From Planctomycetes bacterium RBG_16_43_13 (lineage in GTDB: Bacteria; Planctomycetota; MHYJ01), in contig MHYJ01000036.1 in the NCBI GenBank assembly GCA_001828445.1, positions 4,117 through 27,634 on the forward strand: a stretch of DNA of 23,518 nt, given 5' to 3'. Shown piece after piece: positions 5,746 through 14,123 of this stretch. The notes below the pieces were generated by a model. The model worked only from the letters and a program-made list of their open reading frames with translations, had not been told where the DNA came from and did no database searches. The stretch's first letter is position 1. Each line of letters opens with the position of its first letter. Both the position numbers and the translations under genes were made by a program.

Positions 5746-6827
5746 GTTTGGTTAGTATTGCTCCATTTTGTTATCCTGACCAATTACACTGGTCGTCTGA
5801 CATAAGTAACGCAAGGTTACTTGACAACTCTGCTGACCGTGTAGGTACTGTATTTACTATACCTAAGACTGGAACAGTTTCTGCTGTTGCCTTTACTACC
5901 AAAACAGTTACTACTTCACAGTCAATTGATGTAAGGCTTGAGACAGTTGATGCTACTACAGGATTTCCAACTGGGACTTTATATAACGCTAATGCTGTTG
6001 CAACGCAGGCTACTTTGACAGCTAACACATATTATGAGCCAACATTTTCTTCCCCGTTTTCTGTAACTGCTGGGGCAGTTGTAGCTTTGGTGATACAGTT
6101 TACTTCTACTGCTGGGTCATTACAAATACATCATCATAATATTAATTTTAATATGGGAAGATTCCCATATTCTGTGAGAAATTTAACTGGAAGCTGGGCT
6201 TTGGACCCGTCGGCAATAATGGCTTGCGTATTAAAATACAATGACGGTTCTTATACAGAATTAGGTAATCACGTTCCTATTCCTATATCAGCAGTAGGTT
6301 CGGCTTTAACAACATCAATCAATTCAGGTTCCACCCCTGACGAGATAGGAGTTAAAATTAAATTACCTTTTAAAGGCCGAGTTAGCGGGTTTTGGGCAGA
6401 TGTTTATGGGGCGGCGTCAAGTACTTATGATGTTACACTTTATGATAGCGATGGTTCTACTGTTCTTGAAACTACCTCTATGGATGGGGAAATTCAGGGG
6501 TTGGCCGCTGGTGTTTATGGTCGTATAGTAGGATTTTTCCCAGATGTTAACATACTAACTGCTAATACTTACTATCGTCTTGTAGTAAAACCAACTACAG
6601 CTAATAATATAACAGTAGTTGACTACACCTTTGCTTCTGTAGCCCTCATGGATGCTATATCAGGGGGACAGTATTGTCATAAAACAGAACGAACTGATGC
6701 CGGAGCGTGGACTGATACAACAACGAGGCGACCTTGGATGGGATTCTTAATAGACCAGTTAGATGATGGAGTAGGTGGTTCAGGCGGCGGGATGCCAATT
6801 TTACGTGGTTCAGTGGTAGGGGGGTAG
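5742..6827 (+). CDS. Structural protein with two related beta-sandwich halves
   Basis: Encodes 361 residues, Thr/Ser/Ala-rich and almost entirely beta-prone. Two halves look homologous. Residues about 35-130 (IPKTGTVSAVAF ... SIDVRLETVD ... LTANTYYEPTFSS ... VVALVIQF) and about 200-300 (LPFKGRVSGFWADV ... TYDVTLYDSDG ... LTANTYYRLVVKP) share strand order and the LTANTYY motif. Repeated jelly-roll domains like this are found in phage tail-fibre and decoration proteins. The C-terminus is Gly-rich (DDGVGGSGGG). With its position among other surface-type genes, a virion surface or fibre component is the most likely role. No enzyme motif is seen. Confidence 0.65.
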   Translation: MSLVSIAPFCYPDQLHWSSDISNARLLDNSADRVGTVFTIPKTGTVSAVAFTTKTVTTSQSIDVRLETVDATTGFPTGTLYNANAVATQATLTANTYYEPTFSSPFSVTAGAVVALVIQFTSTAGSLQIHHHNINFNMGRFPYSVRNLTGSWALDPSAIMACVLKYNDGSYTELGNHVPIPISAVGSALTTSINSGSTPDEIGVKIKLPFKGRVSGFWADVYGAASSTYDVTLYDSDGSTVLETTSMDGEIQGLAAGVYGRIVGFFPDVNILTANTYYRLVVKPTTANNITVVDYTFASVALMDAISGGQYCHKTERTDAGAWTDTTTRRPWMGFLIDQLDDGVGGSGGGMPILRGSVVGG

Positions 6828-6828
6828 A

Positions 6829-8073
6829 ATGTACTTAGGCGAATATAGAATTGACGATTATGTAACTCTTATAGCTACTACCCATAGATTCAGCTCTGGT
6901 GCGGCTTATGCGCCAACTGCTATTACTTACAGAGTATATGAAGATGCAACAGATGTGGAAATCGTAGCGGATACTTCCATGACTAATTTTGATTCTCAAA
7001 CTGGATTTTATCTTGACAGGATACAATGTACGGCGGCCATAGGATATGAAGTAGGAAAGACTTACACGGCCTTGATTAAGGCTACTGTAGATAGTATAGC
7101 CGCAATCACTGCTTACACCTGGAGGATACTAACACCGCCTGTGAATGTAACTCAATGGCTTGGAACAGCGTGTGCTACCCCCACAGTTAATGGAGTTCCC
7201 GAAGTAGATATTACTCACATAGAAGGTACTGCTCATGCGTCTACTTCAATAAGGGCAAACCTTATTTCTATTCTGGGCACAGCAATTACTGAAACAGCAG
7301 GTCAGATAGCGGCAGCATTTAAGCAGTTCTTTGATATAGGCACACCTACCGGAAATATGAAAGCTATTACTAATGTGGTAACGGCTACCAATTTGACAAC
7401 TAATAATGATAAAACTGGTTATAGTATTAATGGAACTAAGACAACACTTGATGCCTTAAATGATGTTTCTACAGCACAAGTTAATACAGAAGTGGATACA
7501 GCACTTGCAGATGCTAACCTTGACCACTTGGTAGGTACGGCAACAGGCATACCGGCAATACCGGCAGGTACTTATATTGACCAGATGATGGACGACGGAA
7601 CGGCAGTGTATGATAGGACTACGGACTCCCTGCAAGCGATAAGAGATAAGGAAACTGATATTGAAGCTGATACGGCTGAAATAGGGACAGCAGGTAATGG
7701 ATTAACAGCAGTCGCTATAGGTATTGGAGGTATAGCATCTTTTTCTTTTGCTGCCGGTGCGATAGATTTGAGTGCTACCGCCGCTGATTTCCCATCGGGT
7801 ATAAAGAAAAACACTGCCCTCGCCAATTTTATGTTCTTGATGGTTGATTCCACTGATCATTTGACACCTAAAACAGGACTAACGATTACGGCAACAAGGT
7901 CTATTGACGGAGCGGCATTCGGAGCATGCGCCAATGCCGCCGCTGAAGTAGCAAGTGGGATATATAAGATAAGTTTAACGGCTACTGATTTGAACGGAGA
8001 CGTAATTACGTTAAGGTTTACGTCGGCGGCAGCAGACGATAGATTAATCACAATAATAACGACAACAACATGA
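6829..8073 (+). CDS. Large structural protein, tail-fibre or baseplate type
   Basis: Encodes 414 residues, one base after the previous stop and with a G-rich ribosome site. An N-terminal beta domain (residues about 1-100: YRIDDYVTLIATT, ITYRVYEDATDVEI, GFYLDRIQ) resembles Ig-like modules that open phage surface proteins. The middle has VTQWLGTACATPTVNGVPEV, then a helical segment (TTLDALNDVSTAQVNTEVDT). These blocks recur in structural proteins of many environmental phages. A C-terminal beta domain (about 325-414: GLTITATRSIDG ... GIYKISLTATDLNGDVITLRF) could form a trimerising or receptor-binding tip. Composition is low in charge and aromatics. The exact virion location is not visible from sequence. 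Confidence 0.65.
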   Translation: MYLGEYRIDDYVTLIATTHRFSSGAAYAPTAITYRVYEDATDVEIVADTSMTNFDSQTGFYLDRIQCTAAIGYEVGKTYTALIKATVDSIAAITAYTWRILTPPVNVTQWLGTACATPTVNGVPEVDITHIEGTAHASTSIRANLISILGTAITETAGQIAAAFKQFFDIGTPTGNMKAITNVVTATNLTTNNDKTGYSINGTKTTLDALNDVSTAQVNTEVDTALADANLDHLVGTATGIPAIPAGTYIDQMMDDGTAVYDRTTDSLQAIRDKETDIEADTAEIGTAGNGLTAVAIGIGGIASFSFAAGAIDLSATAADFPSGIKKNTALANFMFLMVDSTDHLTPKTGLTITATRSIDGAAFGACANAAAEVASGIYKISLTATDLNGDVITLRFTSAAADDRLITIITTTT

Positions 8074-8237
8074 TAATTGATTGGTCAAATATTTATACAG
8101 GTAAACAGGAGATGTATTACGGAGTAAATTCGGAGAAATACTTTAATTGGATTATCTTACTCGTTACATCAGCATTTCCGTTTACTTATTATTTTAACAG
8201 AAATAGTAAATGGGGGAGGTCTTCGGCTAATGTTTAA
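8070..8237 (+). CDS. Small single-pass membrane protein
   Basis: Encodes 55 residues with an ATGA overlap at the start and an overlap with the next gene at the end, so it fits the operon exactly. It begins MIIDWSNIYTGKQEMYYG, has one hydrophobic helix (YFNWIILLVTSAFPFTYYF, about 24-42) and ends in a basic/Ser tail (NRNSKWGRSSANV). A GGGGGAGG site near its 3' end serves the next gene. Lack of homology evidence and small size limit certainty, but the tight overlaps argue that it is translated. It may be a second holin-like or envelope-acting peptide. Confidence 0.55.
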   Translation: MIIDWSNIYTGKQEMYYGVNSEKYFNWIILLVTSAFPFTYYFNRNSKWGRSSANV

Positions 8238-8493
8238 TAAGATATTAATTCAGATAGGATTAAAATTACTTATGTGGGGTGCGTATAAGATATTGCCGCA
8301 GGCAAACATTATCCCTGACAAGGTAATGGCTTTCACCCAAATCTTTTGCGATAAGTACGAAGCAGTTCCCAATGTTAGTGGCGAATGGAAAAGACATCAG
8401 GCATATTCGGCACTTATCAAGAAATTTCCATTAGTTAAAAAAAGGGTTCTTGCTCTGGCTATTGAATTGGAAATTAATAAAAGGGCGGATTGA
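8230..8493 (+). CDS. Small conserved-type phage protein
   Basis: Encodes 87 residues with GGGGGAGG (8212-8219) upstream. An amphipathic N-terminus (KILIQIGLKLLMWGAYKIL) may associate with the membrane. The C-terminal block NVSGEWKRHQAYSALIKKFP followed by VKKRVLALAIELEI resembles the tail of small phage proteins that often sit near lysis genes (loosely LLH-holin-like), but the membrane helix is weak. I do not assign a function. Together with the membrane peptide just upstream it could form a second lysis-associated pair. Confidence 0.6.
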   Translation: MFNKILIQIGLKLLMWGAYKILPQANIIPDKVMAFTQIFCDKYEAVPNVSGEWKRHQAYSALIKKFPLVKKRVLALAIELEINKRAD

Positions 8494-8494
8494 A

Positions 8495-9370
8495 ATGCGT
8501 ATAGTTGATGAAGGATTTGAGGGAACCGGTTACGAAGAGTCTTGGGCAGAAACCATCTCCGGCGGTAACACCCTTGATGAGGATTCAACCACCATCGCCT
8601 GTCTCGGTACACAAAGTCTGAAGGCAATAACTACTTCCGTCGCTGCACCGTCTGCCCATGCAACAAGAACGTTTGGTAATGTAAATGCAGTATATCTAAG
8701 GGCATGGATTTATATATCTGAAAACGGTTTAACCGGAGCTTCTGAAATAGCTAAAATATTCGATATTAGGACTTCTTCAGGAACCAGTGCGACAAGAATC
8801 GAATTAAGAAATAATGCCGGAACATTTCAAATGAGATTCATTTATTATTCAAACGGTGGAGAAGTAATAACTACTGGCGTTACGGTTGTTATTGATACCT
8901 GGTATCTGATTGAATTTCAATACGATACCAGTCTTATGTTGTGGGGTTGGATATTAAATAATACTGTCCAAGAAACTGGCCATTTGGAAGGGACAGTCCG
9001 TACGCCAAATCGTCTCGTGGCAGGCATTGTAAACTATACCGGAACTGCACAATCAACTGTCCATATAGATGCAATAGCAATAGATACCGAACATTATCCA
9101 TCCCTTATTGACAGTTCTGATCCTATCATTCTTGAAGTGCCGAGTACAACGATATTGTTTGATTCAAGGCTTTACATTAAGGAAATAAAATGGGTTAGAG
9201 CAACAACGGCAGGGCATACAGTAGTTCTTCAAAATAGGAATGGTAGAACTTTGTGGGCATCGGAAGCCGCTGGTGATAATTTTGTTGACATTTTTTTATA
9301 TGAAGGATGGGTGGAGGGGCTTTCTATTCCTACCCTTGCTTCAGGAAAAGTATATGTTCAGGTTGGATAA
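8495..9370 (+). CDS. LamG/concanavalin-like protein with a C-terminal module shared with its neighbour
   Basis: Start chosen at ATG 8495, just after the upstream stop; the frame is open further 5' but lies within the previous gene. The 291-residue product opens MRIVDEGFEGTGYEESWAE and residues about 1-205 look like a laminin-G/concanavalin jelly roll (VYLRAWIYISENGL, IELRNNAGTFQMRFIYYSNG, WYLIEFQYDTS, HIDAIAIDTEHYP). Such domains bind sugars or other surface ligands. Residues about 208-291 form a separate module (LYIKEIKWVRATTAGHTVVL ... LASGKVYVQVG) about 45% identical to the entire protein at 9514. This is likely a virion adhesion or fibre protein. Confidence 0.65.
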   Translation: MRIVDEGFEGTGYEESWAETISGGNTLDEDSTTIACLGTQSLKAITTSVAAPSAHATRTFGNVNAVYLRAWIYISENGLTGASEIAKIFDIRTSSGTSATRIELRNNAGTFQMRFIYYSNGGEVITTGVTVVIDTWYLIEFQYDTSLMLWGWILNNTVQETGHLEGTVRTPNRLVAGIVNYTGTAQSTVHIDAIAIDTEHYPSLIDSSDPIILEVPSTTILFDSRLYIKEIKWVRATTAGHTVVLQNRNGRTLWASEAAGDNFVDIFLYEGWVEGLSIPTLASGKVYVQVG

Positions 9371-9389
9371 ACAGGAGGAAATATAATTA

Positions 9390-9521
9390 ATGGTGATAAA
9401 TTTGATAATAAAAATTCTAATCTTATGGTTTGTAATCGTGCATATCATACTTGGTTTCATGGTAAAATGTCACGATTATATATGCATGAACACTTTGGAA
9501 AGGAGATGTAATCATGAGTAA
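9390..9521 (+). CDS. Tiny single-pass membrane peptide
   Basis: Encodes 43 residues preceded by AGGAGG (9373-9378) about 11 bases from the ATG. The first 25 residues are nearly all hydrophobic (VINLIIKILILWFVIVHIIL), forming one membrane helix, followed by MVKCHDYICM with two cysteines and a basic tail. Its end overlaps the start of the next gene, and it carries the AAAGGAG site used by that gene. The strong ribosome site favours real translation. It may act on the host membrane, but nothing identifies how. Confidence 0.5.
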   Translation: MVINLIIKILILWFVIVHIILGFMVKCHDYICMNTLERRCNHE

Positions 9522-9786
9522 TGATCTCACAAGTGATCCCTACATAGTGGACACTGCCGCATCAACAGTGCTTTCTACTATTAATCTTTACATCAAATCA
9601 ATCCGCTGGGTAGGAGCAACTACTGCCGGACATACGGCAATTATCCACGATCAGGCAAGTAACGTAATCTGGTCTTCAGTAGCATCTGGGGCTAATTATG
9701 TGGAATCTGAGATTGTAGAGCAATGGGTAAACGGGTTAATTGTCCTTACCCTTGCATCAGGGGTTTTGTATATCCAGATTGGATAA
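9514..9786 (+). CDS. Single-module structural protein, paralogue of the upstream C-terminal domain
   Basis: Encodes 90 residues that align over nearly their whole length to residues 208-291 of the protein at 8495, with identical blocks ATTAGHT and TLASG and a shared LYIK-I-WV pattern. The fold is all-beta. It has AAAGGAG (9498-9504) upstream. A free copy next to a fused copy of the same domain suggests that it assembles with, or substitutes for, the fused tip, as decoration or fibre-tip subunits can do. The role is inferred from context only. Confidence 0.65.
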   Translation: MSNDLTSDPYIVDTAASTVLSTINLYIKSIRWVGATTAGHTAIIHDQASNVIWSSVASGANYVESEIVEQWVNGLIVLTLASGVLYIQIG

Positions 9787-9801
9787 GAACAGGAGGAATA
9801 A

Positions 9802-9987
9802 ATGTCTATATTTAAGAAAGGTAAAGCAAAGCCGGAGTCAAATGAACCATCATTAATTGACCAGTTAATGTTAAGAATAACGGCATTGGAGGATAAGTTT
9901 GCTCAACATTCTCATGTTAGTAACAATCCTATAGCCATCAACGAAGTGTCTCCATATCCCGTTTTGGTAATTAAAGAAAAGGTTTAG
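9802..9987 (+). CDS. Small helical protein ahead of the terminase
   Basis: Encodes 61 residues with AGGAGG (9790-9795) seven bases upstream. A basic N-terminus (SIFKKGKAKPESNEPS) leads into a coiled-coil-like helix (LIDQLMLRITALEDKFAQHS, about 19-38) and then a beta-type tail (SPYPVLVIKEKV). The stop abuts the large terminase start, so the two are probably translationally coupled. Size, helix and position would allow a packaging accessory, but it lacks an HTH and I do not assign it as the small terminase. Confidence 0.6.
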   Translation: MSIFKKGKAKPESNEPSLIDQLMLRITALEDKFAQHSHVSNNPIAINEVSPYPVLVIKEKV

Positions 9988-11625
9988 ATGCAGGAAACAG
10001 AACGAACAGATTTACAAGAAATACAAGCCAGGGAAGCTGGTATAATTGACAAAGATACCTTCTTTGAAGGCTTCTGGTCATTTAAGCCAACATGGATATT
10101 TCAGCAATTTATTAACAGGCCAGAGAAGATTATAGCTTATCTGACTGGTAATCAAAAAGGCAAAACCTGTGATATTGCATATTCTTATGTCTTACGCATA
10201 ATGGGTATGCACCCAGTAGAAAAGAAAAATATGAGGCCGAATAATCCTATAAGGACATTCCGTTTCGCATCAGAAACATTGCCTACGGATTCAGATGGCG
10301 GAGAAGTAAAAAATACTCAGTATCCTGAATTTATGAAGTGGCTACCGAAACATCTTATTAAAAAAGACATTACAGTAAGGCGTCCGGTGGTAGATATATA
10401 CGATCCTCAAGGCGGGCCGGATGTTCATATAGACTTTACTTCTTTCGGTCAAACAACACAATCTCAAGCAGGACAAAAACGGGCGTCAGTTTGGATTGAT
10501 GAATCAAGCGGCAAGGAATTTTATGAAGAGCAGTTGCCAAGATTATTGGCTGCCGATGGCGATCTTTTATATTCTCTTACACCTGCTGAATTTGTGGGGT
10601 TTGAATTTGATGAGTTTTTTGAACGTGCATCGGTGTATATTAGAACAGAAGCAGTTAGGGAAAGAATGAAGTTAAAATATGGCAAGGAATATCCTGAAAT
10701 AGAATACCGTGATGGGGCTGACATTGCTGTTTTAATGGCGGCCACGGATGATAATCCAATATTAATCAAGAAAGATGTAGATGCAATGTTTGATTTACTT
10801 GCCGATGAAGATACTATAGACATACGCCGTTACGGTTTGTTCAGACAAGCATCCGGTCAGATATTTAAAGATTTCGATGTTCGTACTCATGTTGTATCCG
10901 CTAACCAATATTTCCCTGAATGGGTTCCTCACGGTTGGATGCACGCAAGGGCGATAGACTACCATGAGCACGTCTCATGGGCGTGTTTGTTTGCAACAAT
11001 GAGTCCCCAAAATGAAGTATTCATATATGACGAGCTTAACCCATCACCTGAAACAATGGTAACATTACAGATTGCGCATATACTTGCAGGGAAAAGCAAG
11101 GATTATAAATATTACCTGAACTTGATTGATCCCTTGGCAGCAAAGAAACAGAGCAATACGGGCCTTTCTACCATTGACGATCTAAACAGAATATTTAGTC
11201 AATTCAGGAAAGAAGGTACATGTACTGGCGGTTACTGGCAATCATGGGATACAAAGTCTACCAGGGGCCGAGAAGAGATACGCACCAGGATTAGGAACTC
11301 CAAACTATGCGGTAAACCATTCAATAACAGAGTAATAAAGGATGGCATAGCAACATATCTTCCAACACTCTGGATACTGGATAATTGTCATAAGGTTAAG
11401 GAATCCTTCAAGAACTGGCGGAAAGAGGAATGGATGAGCAGGGATGCTATGCTGACTAAAGATGAGAAAGACAGACCTCAACAACGGTTCTCTCATTTCC
11501 CTATGGCAGTAGAAGCACTCTTTAAGCATCCGGCATTCTCATCAAGGGGATATAAGGAGCAACTCTTAAAAGATAGGGATACACAGCATAAACATTACTT
11601 CCAGAGGGAGGCGTATGGAAGGTGA
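9988..11625 (+). CDS. terL: Terminase large subunit (ATPase and nuclease)
   Basis: Encodes 545 residues, a normal length for TerL. The N-terminal ATPase shows a Walker A variant GNQKGKT (54-60), Walker B ASVWIDE (166-172, catalytic Glu172) and a coupling segment LLYSLTPA (193-200). The C-terminal RNase H-like nuclease is indicated by an acidic residue in RAIDYHEH (Asp324), with strands WACLFATMSP and EVFIYDEL, and by Asp381 in NLIDPLA. TerL pumps DNA through the portal into the empty capsid and cuts the concatemer. The portal gene follows with an 11-base overlap. This is the strongest phage marker in the window and would be the best protein for phylogenetic placement. Confidence 0.92.
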   Translation: MQETERTDLQEIQAREAGIIDKDTFFEGFWSFKPTWIFQQFINRPEKIIAYLTGNQKGKTCDIAYSYVLRIMGMHPVEKKNMRPNNPIRTFRFASETLPTDSDGGEVKNTQYPEFMKWLPKHLIKKDITVRRPVVDIYDPQGGPDVHIDFTSFGQTTQSQAGQKRASVWIDESSGKEFYEEQLPRLLAADGDLLYSLTPAEFVGFEFDEFFERASVYIRTEAVRERMKLKYGKEYPEIEYRDGADIAVLMAATDDNPILIKKDVDAMFDLLADEDTIDIRRYGLFRQASGQIFKDFDVRTHVVSANQYFPEWVPHGWMHARAIDYHEHVSWACLFATMSPQNEVFIYDELNPSPETMVTLQIAHILAGKSKDYKYYLNLIDPLAAKKQSNTGLSTIDDLNRIFSQFRKEGTCTGGYWQSWDTKSTRGREEIRTRIRNSKLCGKPFNNRVIKDGIATYLPTLWILDNCHKVKESFKNWRKEEWMSRDAMLTKDEKDRPQQRFSHFPMAVEALFKHPAFSSRGYKEQLLKDRDTQHKHYFQREAYGR

Positions 11626-13540
11626 ACATAAGTACGATATAAATGTAGAAAACTACCTTGCTACACTGATTGTTGACGGGGAATATAAAACATCCAATAG
11701 CAATAAGTCTCAGGAAAATAATGATTTTGATGCTTCTATTGATATGCTTGAGTGCATTCGGAGTGAAAAGAACACAAGCTGGATGTCGGATATATTCCTC
11801 CCTGAATTCCCATCTATTCTTATGACTGCTGCCGGTGGTTGGGCAAACCAGTACTTTAAAACCCGTGACTTCATCGAAGTGAAACTCGAAGGTGATAACC
11901 CTAAAGACATAGTAAAAGCACGTGGCGCAAAGAAGTTAATCAATAAGACATTAAACCAGAAGGACATATTTCATTACCATAAATACATCCGGGGTCGTCT
12001 CATTAATGCTCTTGCCGGTCAGGTATACGCCGTCTGTTGGTGGGAGCAGGAAGTAAAACAGGTTATCACCGGATATCAACCTTCATATAGTCAGGATGAA
12101 TTTGGTAATCTTATTACTCCACCAAAACCTATTTATGGAGAGAAGATTGTCAGAGACAGGTTCAATTACGAGATAGTTGATCCCAGGAATGTGTTTACGA
12201 CGAACGAATATTCATATTCTATACAGGAGAAAAACGCTGTTATTATCCGGTCTGAAAAAACTTATGAGGATTTACTTGCAAAAGCCGATGCCAATAACTA
12301 TATCAACCTTGATGTTGTCAAAGAATTACTCAAAGGTAATGGTTCCGCACAGGAGACGCAAACTTCACAGGAGACATATAACAAGGATGATAAGAAACAG
12401 AAAGATAGTAAGCCCGTATCGAAACAGTTTGACGTATTGGAACGCTTCGGCAAAATGTGGTGCAAGGTTACAGAACGTGACGAAAATGGTGAGCCGGTAT
12501 CAGTTGAGCCTGCATACGATACGTTGAATATGTTGGCTGACAATGCAGAGTTACTTGAGACGATTATAACCTTTGTCGTCATTGGCACAACAAGGGTAAT
12601 GGTACGATTCCAGTTGTGCCCATACAAGGATGCAAAAGGAAGTCATTACAGGCCAGTTATTAGGGGATGGTGCTATATCCATCCTACGAAAGACAGTGGC
12701 TTGTCAGATGGCAAGTATCTGAGAGAATTACAGATTGCATTAAACGATACATTCAATCTATCCAATGACAGAGTAAAACTTGCTACTATGCCGACCTTGA
12801 TAGGCCGGAAATATGCACTGGAAGATAACCAGACCATATACTTTGAGCCGGAGCATGTTATGGAAGTAGAAGATCCCCTCTCTGACCTTAGAGAACTTTC
12901 GATTAAAGATGATATAAGCGGGGCCTTAAATCAGATGGCAATGCTAAAGAATTCCATGCACCAGATTTCCGCTAAATTCCCTACGACTATGGGTGATGTG
13001 CCGGAGAACTCATCAACCACAGCAACAGCGGTTGTAGGGGCTGATAACAGGGCAAATTTAAGGGATAACTTTACTGATCTTACATTTGAATATACATTCC
13101 TTATAGACTTATATCAAATGATACTTAATATGTCATATCAATACATGAGGCCTGAGACGGCATTACAGGTTATGGGTGAGGATGCTTATGAGTTCGATCC
13201 GGAAGCGGATTATTCATATACGCCATTGTCTCAGAACATTGAATCGGATTACTCTAAATATAAAACTTTATCGCTTTTGGATCAATTTATAGGACGTGTT
13301 AGTAATATTCCTAATCCTTCGACTCCCAAACTTCTTAATTATTTGTTATCGAAAGCATTTGAATTATTCGGGGATAGGTTCCCTGAATATAAGGAGCATT
13401 TGCTTGACGAGAAATATATGCCTCCTGAAGCGGGTGGTAAGACCATGGGCAATCAACCGACAAATATGGGCAATCAACCAACATCAAATCAATCCGGTAC
13501 GCCTATGAGTAATATGGAACAATATACGAGGGGAATATAG
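11615..13540 (+). CDS. Portal protein
   Basis: Encodes 641 residues with GAGGGAGG (11603-11610) upstream, overlapping the end of terL. Position, length (in the range of podovirus portals) and mixed composition support a portal, the dodecameric ring at the capsid vertex. Visible features are an acidic N-terminus with SWMSDIFLPEFPSI (about 55-68), a wing/stem-type stretch with CWWEQEVKQVITGY, and VDPRNVFTT. There are later helices (SDGKYLRELQIALNDTFNLS) and the segment DVPENSSTTATAVVGADN, which resembles the crown-side region of P22 gp4-like portals. The extreme C-terminus is Asn/Gln-rich with a tandem MGNQPTN/MGNQPTS repeat and is probably disordered. No classical Phage_portal signature can be proven by eye, so the assignment rests on synteny and overall similarity. 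Confidence 0.8.
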   Translation: MEGEHKYDINVENYLATLIVDGEYKTSNSNKSQENNDFDASIDMLECIRSEKNTSWMSDIFLPEFPSILMTAAGGWANQYFKTRDFIEVKLEGDNPKDIVKARGAKKLINKTLNQKDIFHYHKYIRGRLINALAGQVYAVCWWEQEVKQVITGYQPSYSQDEFGNLITPPKPIYGEKIVRDRFNYEIVDPRNVFTTNEYSYSIQEKNAVIIRSEKTYEDLLAKADANNYINLDVVKELLKGNGSAQETQTSQETYNKDDKKQKDSKPVSKQFDVLERFGKMWCKVTERDENGEPVSVEPAYDTLNMLADNAELLETIITFVVIGTTRVMVRFQLCPYKDAKGSHYRPVIRGWCYIHPTKDSGLSDGKYLRELQIALNDTFNLSNDRVKLATMPTLIGRKYALEDNQTIYFEPEHVMEVEDPLSDLRELSIKDDISGALNQMAMLKNSMHQISAKFPTTMGDVPENSSTTATAVVGADNRANLRDNFTDLTFEYTFLIDLYQMILNMSYQYMRPETALQVMGEDAYEFDPEADYSYTPLSQNIESDYSKYKTLSLLDQFIGRVSNIPNPSTPKLLNYLLSKAFELFGDRFPEYKEHLLDEKYMPPEAGGKTMGNQPTNMGNQPTSNQSGTPMSNMEQYTRGI

Positions 13541-13833
13541 TGCCGACATCCTTAGAAGACATTGCAGGGTTCCTATCCAAAACAGGTAAGCGTGGGGCGC
13601 AGACACTTGATATTTTAGGCAAGTATCATCCATTTGTTACTGCCGTATCATCTACTATTGGATGGGAATTACTTAAAGACGATATTCAGCGCCATGAGGA
13701 GCTTTTAGATAAGATTTATAATGAGCAATCAACACCACAGGAGTTAGCAGAATTCAGATACTTGAAGGTCAGGTTAAGGAAAGTATCAGATCGGATAACT
13801 ATTTACCTTGACAAATTGAAGGAAATCAAGTAA
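13540..13833 (+). CDS. Small helical protein downstream of the portal
   Basis: Encodes 97 residues from a GTG whose first base is the last base of the portal stop; GAGGGG (13524-13530) is the ribosome site. The N-terminal LEDIAGFLSKTGKRGAQTLD and the C-terminal half (LAEFRYLKVRLRKVSDRITI) are amphipathic helices. A middle segment (YHPFVTAVSSTIGWELL) is moderately hydrophobic. It may be a head-assembly accessory. Its 3' end also contains the CTTGACAAA of the second promoter-like element, so coding and regulatory sequence overlap there. Confidence 0.6.
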   Translation: MPTSLEDIAGFLSKTGKRGAQTLDILGKYHPFVTAVSSTIGWELLKDDIQRHEELLDKIYNEQSTPQELAEFRYLKVRLRKVSDRITIYLDKLKEIK

Positions 13834-13862
13834 GTATAGAACAACGAGTTTCATTTTGAAAC
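13807..13862 (+). promoter_or_regulatory. Promoter/operator-like element, copy 2
   Basis: CTTGACAAA (13807-13815), AAGTATAGA (13832-13840) and the palindrome GTTTCA-TTT-TGAAAC (13848-13862) repeat the organisation of the element at 1083-1139. The distance from TTGACA to GTTTCA is 40 bases here and 41 there. The spacer between TTGACA and TATAGA is 21 bases, long for sigma-70, so a phage-specific promoter, a different -35, or an operator/RNA function are all possible. It lies just upstream of an AT-rich cassette that ends in a terminator. Confidence 0.45.
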
Positions 13863-13867
13863 ATATT

Positions 13868-14116
13868 ATGGCTAATAAAATAAAAATAGGGATGGAAGTT
13901 AATGTATCTACAGAATATAATTGGATATGTCTCAATTGTAATCATGAAAACAACATTCTTGTGCGGGATGGATTGATTAAAGAATATCTGAATTGTCGTC
14001 TATGTTTGACTACATTGGGAAGTATTGGTAATATGTGGAAAATTGTTCCAGTAAATAAACTAACAGAAAAAGAAATAGAAGAATTTAATAATAGTAATTT
14101 TATCGAAACATCTTAG
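13868..14116 (+). CDS. Zinc-ribbon protein of the AT-rich cassette
   Basis: Encodes 82 residues from ATG 13868; an in-frame TTG at 13856 lies inside the GTTTCA/TGAAAC palindrome and is less likely. Two CxxC pairs, Cys21/Cys24 (WICLNCNHENN) and Cys43/Cys46 (LNCRLC), form a canonical zinc ribbon, with a helical acidic C-terminus (LTEKEIEEFNN). The gene is much more AT-rich than the portal and capsid genes around it. The palindrome lies only five bases before the ATG, where a ribosome site would be expected, so binding or folding of it should affect translation. Possible roles are transcription factor interaction or host takeover, and none is proven. Confidence 0.6.
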   Translation: MANKIKIGMEVNVSTEYNWICLNCNHENNILVRDGLIKEYLNCRLCLTTLGSIGNMWKIVPVNKLTEKEIEEFNNSNFIETS

Positions 14117-14123
14117 GTGAGAT

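Noticed and set aside
13437..13500. Tandem repeat in the portal gene (MGNQPTN / MGNQPTS)
   Set aside because: It is a short two-copy repeat in a disordered C-terminal tail, common in portal proteins and not a separate element.
11615..13540. Other-frame open stretches within the portal gene (for example 12177-12527 and 13296-13508)
   Set aside because: Out-of-frame products are basic and low in recognisable structure, and the portal frame is uninterrupted.
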